This document shows positions 58,001 through 64,000 of a stretch of 64,000 nt of DNA, in pieces. The notes under the pieces were generated by a model that worked only from the letters and a program-made list of their open reading frames with translations, made no database searches and was not told where the DNA came from. A program made the position numbers and the translations under genes. Source of the DNA: Watersipora subatra (taxonomy: Eukaryota; Bryozoa; Gymnolaemata; Cheilostomatida; Watersiporidae); contig NC_088711.1 of NCBI RefSeq assembly GCF_963576615.1, positions 58,260,248 to 58,324,247 on the forward strand, given 5' to 3'. Every line of letters begins with the position of its first letter. Positions within the stretch are counted from its first letter, which is position 1.

Positions 58001-61000
58001 ACAGCCTCAGTTATGACAAAATGCATTACTTTCAAATACAAAATCGCTTGTTTGCTTTTGTTAGCACTCGTATTTGAGATGGTGTATGTTTGATCAACTG
58101 TGGGACTAAGTTAAAACTAACTTGCTAATATAGATGGATACACATCTATACTTGACTGTAAAGAAAACTTGGTGGTTTTATCAGCCCTAAGGCTATGTCA
58201 TGGTCATGCCCTAACCTAAACCAACCTGTATCATAACGTCTCCATGCCATTTACCCCGATACACTCCTCCCCCTTTCCAGTGCCCCACAAGTTCTTCCTG
58301 AAGCGTATCTTCAGGGGCTATCCTGAACTCCTCCACATTCCTTGCCTCATTCCTGACAGAAAAATAAAGCTTCTTGAAACTTTATGTAAAAAGTCATCCA
58401 AGTAATCAGTACCTCAAGCACACATAGAATAAACAACTCGGCAACAAGCCACTGTTATTTGGTGTAAGACATCATACAGGGTGCCAGACACAATAGCTCA
58501 TATGCGCAATAAAGAGGGACAATCAAATGGAGGCAAATTTGCCAAAATTCAAGTGAGTCAGAACTTTTGTAAAGTTGACATGCTTTCAATGCTTTGTATT
58601 TAATTTAGAAAGTTAAATTAACTTTGTATACTGATAACACTATCAGATAGCACAGTGCTGGACAAAAGTTAGGACTCATTCTTAAATTTCTCAAGCGCCT
58701 AACGTGCATTAGTTCAAATTGTCATATACAGATCAATTTTTATCCTATCAAGGTCATTTTTGGTTCAAAATGATGCTGAACTCTTGCTGATTACACAATG
58801 AATATTAAATAATAATGTACATATTACATAATATGATTAAAGTATTAAAAAATTAAATGACTATTTTATCCAATTTCTCGCAAAAATTGGCTTTATTAAA
58901 CACCCCATGAAACCGAAATCCAATCGTGATGAGATTTTTCTTTTTATTGTTTATTGAATTTGAGGAATGTTTGGCATTTTAACAAAGAATGTTCAACATA
59001 CAAAGCCATCCATAGCATATAAAAGTTGCATCAAACAGTGGACTTCACATACACTAATTTTCTGTTACTTTATACACTACATGTACACATCAGGCCCGCC
59101 ATGCTTTCTGAAGCTAAACAAGGAGTTATTCTGCACTTTGCACACAAAAAAGATCTCTGCTAAAAAGACTGTGAAGTGCTGGAATGAGACTAAAAACCCT
59201 AAAGCACGTTCCAGATCAGGAAGACCTCGAAAATCATCTGAGCGCTATGACAGAGCACTTGTCAGGCTGTCTTTTGCTGATCGTCGTAAAACCAGCCAAG
59301 AATTGACTAAGAGCTGGAAGGAGAGAACAAGTGGTAATGTTGCCACTAGAACAGTCAGAAAGAGACTTTTGGCCAGTGGTCTTAGGGAATGCAAAGCAAA
59401 GAGAAAACCTCTGCTGACACAAAACCATCAATAAAGAGTTTGGAGTGGGCTAAGTTGCACTTGTTCTGAACACATGCTCAGTGGAAGAGAGTTTTGTTTT
59501 TTGATGAATCAACTTTCACTACACAGAACCATGCAAGTAACGACCTTGTGCGTCGAAGACCAGGAGAGGAGTACCAACCAGAATGTATCCTCCCAAAAGT
59601 CGAGCGCCCAATTTCAGCGATGGTTTAGGGAAGTATGAGTGCATCAGGAGTATGACAATTGAAAGTCTGTGATGGTATGATGAATGGAGCAAAATACATT
59701 TCAGTGTTTGAAGATGCTAACATGTGCTTGAGACATCTTTACTGAAGGAGATTTGTGGTGGTTCCAAGATGACAATGCGCCCTTACACCGAGCAAAATAA
59801 GTCAAAGAATGGATGGAAAACAACGGAGTGTGTTTCATCAACTGGCCTGCACAAAGTCCAGATTTCAACTCCCTAGAAAATCTATGGCAGAGGATTGGGA
59901 CAATTATCAGCAAATGCAAGCCTTCAAGTAAAAGTGAGCTGATAGAAAAGATAGTGAGAGCCTGGAACCATGTCATCACTGTAGAAGAATTGGACAAACT
60001 TATTAAAAACATGCCAAAACGGTATCAAATGGTTATCGAAGCCAAAGGCGGTGCTATTAAATACTAAACTCATTCAGAACAACCCCAAAGGCTCTTTTCA
60101 GGGCCACCAACCTATAAAAGAGTTAATTTTTAATCATATCTTGGTAACATACCAAGTTTTTGATCAAAATTAATGTTGCAAAACTAAAGTCAGAATAGAC
60201 GATTTTCATTGATGACATATATGATTGCAGAAATCCTTCCTGATCACCTTTGATATGTTTATAATAAAATTGAAACCTATTTCATTGTATAGCCAGCATG
60301 TTTCTGAACAGTTTGATATATAATTTGCCATGGTTTGAAGAAAATTAAAACAAATAACCTCTAACACATTTGCAAATTGTCAATAATGCGTGATGAGTCC
60401 AAACTTTTGTCCAGCACTGTGTATGCCTGGCCCTGGCAAGCAACATTGCACTAAGTTATGACTATTAAACATAAGCCTGTCATACAACAAGATAGCCTCA
60501 GTTATAGTGAACATGTATTGAATATTAAAGAGCATTTCTGTAAATAAGTAACTAATATTTTATAAAAAGGCATTGTCCGCCCTATAACGCCTCGTCAAAG
60601 ACAGGAGACTACTAAACAATACATTGAATGTTAACTACCGCCAGCAATCATCTATGCAAATATACACCTTATTTATTCACTGAAGACTTTCTGGTATGAG
60701 AAATACTGGAACAACACAGTATACAAGTTCTTCATATGAATCCTCGGATTAATCAACAATAAATATATATTTTGTCAGAATTGTTTATATTTGAAGAACA
60801 TGTAAAATTTTCATGAATATCTTTACTTTAAGAACATATAAACTGCTTGTTTGTATGTTCTTTAAGTAATGATAATTTGCTATTTTTATCCCTATTAGTG
60901 ATAAAAATAGCAAATTAATAAATTGTGCAAAAAGAAAGCAGTGCTGAATAGAGACAGGTCATGGTATGCGTTTAAAGTACAGCTAATAGTGAATTGAATC

Positions 61001-63997
61001 CCTCACACACTTTTGGCGTAAGTTTTTACAAAGCACTCCTGCTTTAGCAGTTTTTAAATTATATTAGAGAAAAATAATTAATTAGTTTTGAGAAATTTCA
61101 TAAGTTAAAACTGCCCGTACGCATTTAGTAGATAGAATATTCCTAAAACAACACACTGTTTCTTTTAAGTCGCTTCACCACTCAGGAACCTTAAGACAAC
61201 ACCCTAATAATCACTGTAGATAATTGGAAATGACATTGAAACAAATGCAACGTGAGATAAGAACTATATTTATAAAGAAGCAATCTGTTAAAGAAAGGGC
61301 TTCGTGTTGTTTCTATTTTAACAAATACCGCAGACAACCACAATTAACAATAAAACAAATGTATTATAAAGATATAAAATTAAATTCGTAAATAAGTTAA
61401 AAGATTTTCTCGTTTTTTACCTGGGAGACACATGAATGTGAATGAGAGGGAAAAGTTGATGGTATAGTAACTGCATAACTTTAGTTTAGAATAACTTATG
61501 TTAATAACTCATAATTTTTTATTACTTTTATATTACATTTGTTTGTAAAAGTCTCGAGGGTTTTACTGATGACATTGCGATGCTATATAAGAACATTCAA
61601 ATGTTGTATGCAGCATATTACTTTTGAGCAGGAATCAAGTATTTGCTCAAAATTCATATCATGTGTTAACAACTATTGTGTCAAGGAAATTGTAGATAGA
61701 GGTTTGACTGTATTACAGAAAGCTAGTTTTAGCTTTTTCGGATTAAAAAGAGATTTGTTTAACAGCATCGAGCTAAAGTGGAGAAATTGTATTTTGTTTT
61801 TATAAGACAGTATTGATTATAAAGATTGGGATGATCTTACTGTTTATGATTTATTTAACACATCCAGGAGGTTGCAACTTTAAAATAATTTCCGAAGATG
61901 AGCATTCCAATGTCGTATAAATAAAAGACTACATAGGTCAAACCAAGTCACAGGTCAAATCACATAACAGGTCAAATCAAGTAACAGGTCAAAACCAGGT
62001 CACATGTCACACAGGGTCTAGTGTCAAACTAGGTCACAGGACAAACTAGGTCACAGGACCAACTAGGTCACAAGTCAGACCAGGTCAAGGGTCCAGACAG
62101 GTCACAGGTCAAAACATTCTATTAAAACATTAGAAGCTGATCCAACTTGCTTGACATAAGATCTGTGACCTCACATTAAGGCGCGAAAGCCACCGATGTA
62201 CTGGTGCAGATGTTCTTGTACAGATATATTGCTACAGATGTATGTCTACAAAAATACTGCTACAGATGGACAGGTACATATATACTAGTACAGATGTACA
62301 GGTGCATATGCTCTGGAACAGATGTATACATACAAACATACTTTAAACATGTTACTAACTAATGTTAAAATGTACTTTGAACATTGCCAGGTTTGACCAA
62401 CTCACATGTAAATTTTTCCTTCCGTGTATACATCTACCCTGTCATCATCATCTAAAATATTGAGAACAAATGTGGATTATGCAACTATCATAGGGAACGA
62501 AGCGATGATAGAAAGCACACAACTCCTCAGAAAGAAATTTTAGGCATCTGCCAAAGAAAGCTGTTTATCAACTATAGGTATACAACAAGCTGTGTTACTA
62601 ACCATATGTAAGATAGTAAGTTACTAACCATATGTAAGATGGTGTGTTACTAACCATATGTAAGATGGTATGTCACTAACCATATGTAAGGTGGTGTGTT
62701 ACTAACCATATGTAAGATGGTATGTCACTAACCATATGTAAGGTGGTGTGTTACTAACCATATGTAAGATGGTATGTTACTAACCATATGTAAGATGGTG
62801 TGTTACTAACCATATGTAAGATGGTGTGTTACTAACCATATGTAAAATGGTGTGTTACTAACCATACGTAAGATGGTGTGTTACTAACCATATGTAAGAT
62901 GGTATGTTACTAACCATATGTAAGATGGTATGTTACTAACCATATGTAAGATGGTGTGTTACTAACCATATGTAAGATGGTGTGTTACTAACCATATGTA
63001 AGATGGTGTGTTACTAACCATATGTAAGATGGTATGTTACTAACCATATGTAAGATGGTATGTTACTAACCATATGTAAGATGGTGTGTTACTAACCATA
63101 TGTAAGATGGTGTGTTACTAACCATATGTAAGATGGTGTGTTACTAACCATATGTAAGATGGTGTGTTACTAACCATATGTAAGATGGTGTGTTACTAAC
63201 CATATGTAAGATGGTGTGTTACTAACCATATGTAAGATGGTTTGTTACTAACCATATGTAAGATGGTATGTTACTAACCATATGTAAGATGGTATGTTAT
63301 TAACCATATGTAAGATGGTGTGTTACTAACTATATGTAAGATGGTATGTTACTAACCATACGTCAGATGGTGCCGAAGTGGTGGCCAGGTCCTCGCCATC
63401 ATATCTCTGGCAGTCAAAGTCTCATTTTTCTGCAGAGGACAGCTAGCAGCTATAGCTAGAGGCGAGTGACAGTTGCTAGGGGACTGCTGACCTGGCACCC
63501 GTATATTCCCTTGACTTAGCTTGAGATTAACCAACCCAGGAGTATTTGATACTTTGGTAGAATTCTCAGATAAGACAAAAGTTGCAGGTTTTTGAACTCT
63601 GTTATGCAGGCGCCTAGCTAGTAATGTTGATGAGGATGGTTTTTGAAATTCATGTACAGGCAGCACCACGACTGGTTTTACATCCAATTTATCATTTTTG
63701 GCAGCACCTTCACAATAGACTTGACTGGCCTCAGAAAACGACTGTAGAATAGGAGAACTGGAGCACAGCCCGCTGTCTTCAGAGGAAATGCTGCCTAGTC
63801 GGTTAGACTCCTCTGTGTTATCTTTCGTGGCTGTTTTTTTAGAAGTATTGAATCGTCTGAAGAACCTAGAGAGCGACTGGCTGATGGCTGTTATTGGACT
63901 GAGTGGTGGAGAGGCCATCACAGATGGGGAAGGTTGCTTGGATACTTGACACGTTTGTAATAGTTTTGACCAATGGGCTTCATCTGTAACATCGTAC
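54952..63997 (-). CDS. KSR-like pseudokinase (eight exons in window, 5' end outside)
   Basis: Exons 63997-63357, 62451-62406, 58352-58226, 57401-57268, 56913-56699, 56554-56419, 55409-55280 and 55044-54952 join in phase. A Ser/Pro-rich linker is followed by a kinase fold nearest to KSR/RAF: GGGVYRGKWHGDVMIQ, RIRHENIALFMGAC, ALAYLHAKRIVYRILSTRNV, LPYIAPEIV, DIYAFG and CWTGVPARRP. Key residues are replaced: the VAIK Lys is Gln (VMIQ), HRD is YRI, and DFG is NFA. Catalysis is therefore unlikely. KSR proteins scaffold RAF, MEK and ERK, and a similar role is inferred. A KSR would have SAM-like and C1 domains upstream, which lie outside the window. The C terminus may continue past the GAG-gtgagt donor at 54961. 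If unspliced, it stops with TAG at 54952. Confidence 0.85.
55280..55409 (-). CDS. Pseudokinase gene, exon g (C-lobe)
   Basis: Acceptor attatag and donor gtcagc. It codes ILLHELISSKRPFRNIPARA and VCQGRRPATDVLVCPQPLK, matching the GTIWYEL to GxRP part of kinase C-lobes. Confidence 0.85.
56419..56554 (-). CDS. Pseudokinase gene, exon f (APE region)
   Basis: Acceptor tttag and donor gtacgt. The exon enters in phase 1 and leaves in phase 2. It codes AQECGGDMLREQLPYIAPEI and FPGSPQADIYAFG. The APE motif and the Asp of helix F are kept. Confidence 0.9.
56699..56913 (-). CDS. Pseudokinase gene, exon e (catalytic-loop region)
   Basis: Acceptor ctgcag and donor gtgagg. It codes VCMGNTLYKKLHISREK, ILQALAYLHAKRIVYRILST and RNVFVEKQKVILSVINFASL. 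It lines up with KSR YLHAKGIVHKDLKSKNVF and VVITDFGLF. HRD has become YRI and DFG has become NFA. Confidence 0.9.
57268..57401 (-). CDS. Pseudokinase gene, exon d (alpha-C region)
   Basis: Acceptor ttgtag and donor gtgagt. The exon enters in phase 0 and leaves in phase 2. It codes ISKEFWEEVKKMSRIRHENI, then ALFMGACTSPGNLALVTG. This is very close to KSR FKREVMAYRQTRHENVVLFM. Confidence 0.9.
57890..58030 (-). repeat. Duplicated segment, uninterrupted copy
   Basis: tactgataacactatcagat followed by agtaagcctagtcctggcaa and taagcctgtcatacaac recurs at 58622-58650 joined to 60422-60510, where a Tc1 element separates the halves. Both copies lie in pseudokinase introns. Confidence 0.75.
58226..58352 (-). 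CDS. Pseudokinase gene, exon c (N-lobe start)
   Basis: Acceptor gtcag and donor gttggt. It codes EEFRIAPEDTLQEELVGHWK, then GGGVYRGKWHGDVMIQ. It matches KSR VHRGRWHGEVAIR in layout. The nucleotide loop is degenerate and the VAIK Lys is Gln. Confidence 0.85.
58651..60421 (+). mobile_element. Tc1/mariner element, degenerate
   Basis: Ends read CACAGTGCTGGACAAAAGTT and, inverted, aacttttgtccagcactgtg. TA follows the right end. On the left the TA seems lost or mutated. About 1.77 kb long, it carries a broken Tc1 transposase. It lies in a pseudokinase-gene intron on the opposite strand to the gene. Confidence 0.85.
59100..60067 (+). pseudogene. Tc1-type transposase pseudogene
   Basis: Fragments in order: PKARSRSGRPRKSSERYDRA and TVRKRLLASGLRECKAKRKP (HTH and GRPR motif); RVLFFDESTFTTQNH (a DDE Asp, about 59480-59530); and INWPAQSPDFNSLENLWQRI with MPKRYQMVIEAKGGAIKY (third catalytic position and C terminus). 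Several stops and frameshifts separate these blocks, so it cannot code an active enzyme. Confidence 0.85.
61931..62113 (+). repeat. AGGTCA-rich tandem array
   Basis: Eleven AGGTCA hexamers occur in about 180 bases, in imperfect repeats of 16-18 bases (actaggtcacaggacaa type). Spacings include one base (aggtcacaggtca) and five bases (aggtcaaaaccaggtca). It lies in the pseudokinase intron between exons b and c. Confidence 0.75.
62406..62451 (-). CDS. Pseudokinase gene, exon b (46-bp mini-exon)
   Basis: Acceptor ttttag precedes 62451 and donor gtgagt follows 62406. It codes DDDDRVDVYTEGKIY. It is the only piece found that converts phase 1 (exon a) to phase 2 (exon c). The acidic stretch resembles the acidic N-region before the kinase domain of RAF/KSR proteins. 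Confidence 0.6.
62591..63370 (-). repeat. 26-bp satellite, about 30 copies, abutting a splice donor
   Basis: The plus-strand unit is ttactaaccatatgtaagat followed by ggtgtg, with an exact 26-bp period and few variants (mainly ggtatg). On the minus strand, the gene strand, each unit reads CATCTTACATATG-GTTAGT, the same as the end of exon a and its donor (CATCTGACGTATG-GTTAGT). The array fills most of the intron between exons a and b. Confidence 0.95.
63357..63997 (-). CDS. Pseudokinase gene, exon a (Ser/Pro-rich linker)
   Basis: The frame is open from ctag-TAC at the window edge (an AG acceptor at 63998-63999) to TAT G-gttagt, leaving in phase 1. It codes YDVTDEAHWSKLLQTC, SPPLSPITAISQSLSRFFRR, SISSEDSGLCSSSP and more low-complexity Ser-rich sequence, with no domain. 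RRFNTS-type and SP sites could be phosphorylated (inference). The exon end coincides with the start of the 26-bp satellite. Confidence 0.75.
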
Positions 63998-64000
63998 TAG

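Overview
This is eukaryotic, animal-type DNA: AT-rich, with coding sequence cut into short exons by GT-AG introns and with many DNA-transposon relics and satellites. Protein similarity recalled from memory places it in an invertebrate animal. A lophotrochozoan (mollusc or bryozoan) would fit, but the sequence alone does not prove this. No bacterial-type operon, rRNA gene or CRISPR array was seen.

Four genes can be rebuilt by matching splice phases. (1) 1854-27899, plus strand, nine exons: a complete ALG12-type alpha-1,6-mannosyltransferase of the ER N-glycan pathway, with an AATAAA signal at 28018. (2) 31730-40147, plus strand, six exons: a charged soluble protein of 310 residues that I do not recognise. 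(3) 41237-45999, minus strand, three exons: a leucine-rich-repeat protein of about 258 residues. (4) 54952-63997, minus strand, eight exons and 5'-incomplete in the window: a pseudokinase closest to the KSR (kinase suppressor of Ras) family, in which the catalytic Lys, the HRD Asp and the DFG Asp and Gly are all replaced.

The introns and intergenic spaces hold most of the structure. ALG12 intron 1 holds a Tigger/pogo-like MITE. Intron 2 holds a 52-bp satellite, and intron 4 a foldback element. Intron 5 holds a hAT-like element with a Tigger element nested in it. Intron 6 holds a related copy that lacks the Tigger. Intron 7 holds a TTAA-flanked MITE, a tRNA-like repeat and a near-perfect 295-bp hairpin. 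Gene 2 introns hold a 31-bp satellite, two TIR elements and a degenerate minisatellite. LRR-gene introns hold a palindromic satellite and an 800-bp foldback. The 46.0-54.95 kb intergenic space holds two copies of one TIR element (one interrupted by the TTAA MITE), a 15-bp VNTR and other MITEs. The pseudokinase introns hold a degenerate Tc1 element, an AGGTCA-rich array and a 26-bp satellite that begins exactly at a splice donor.

The most notable observations are these. A 26-bp satellite of about 30 copies seems to have grown from the exon/intron junction of the pseudokinase gene, so that each unit repeats a donor-like site. Three transposon insertions each have a related uninterrupted copy elsewhere in the same window, which shows the target sites directly. 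A satellite is built of perfect hairpins. No wholly new defence or genetic system was found. Large parts of the window (571-1853, 28024-31719, most intron sequence) show nothing that I can name.
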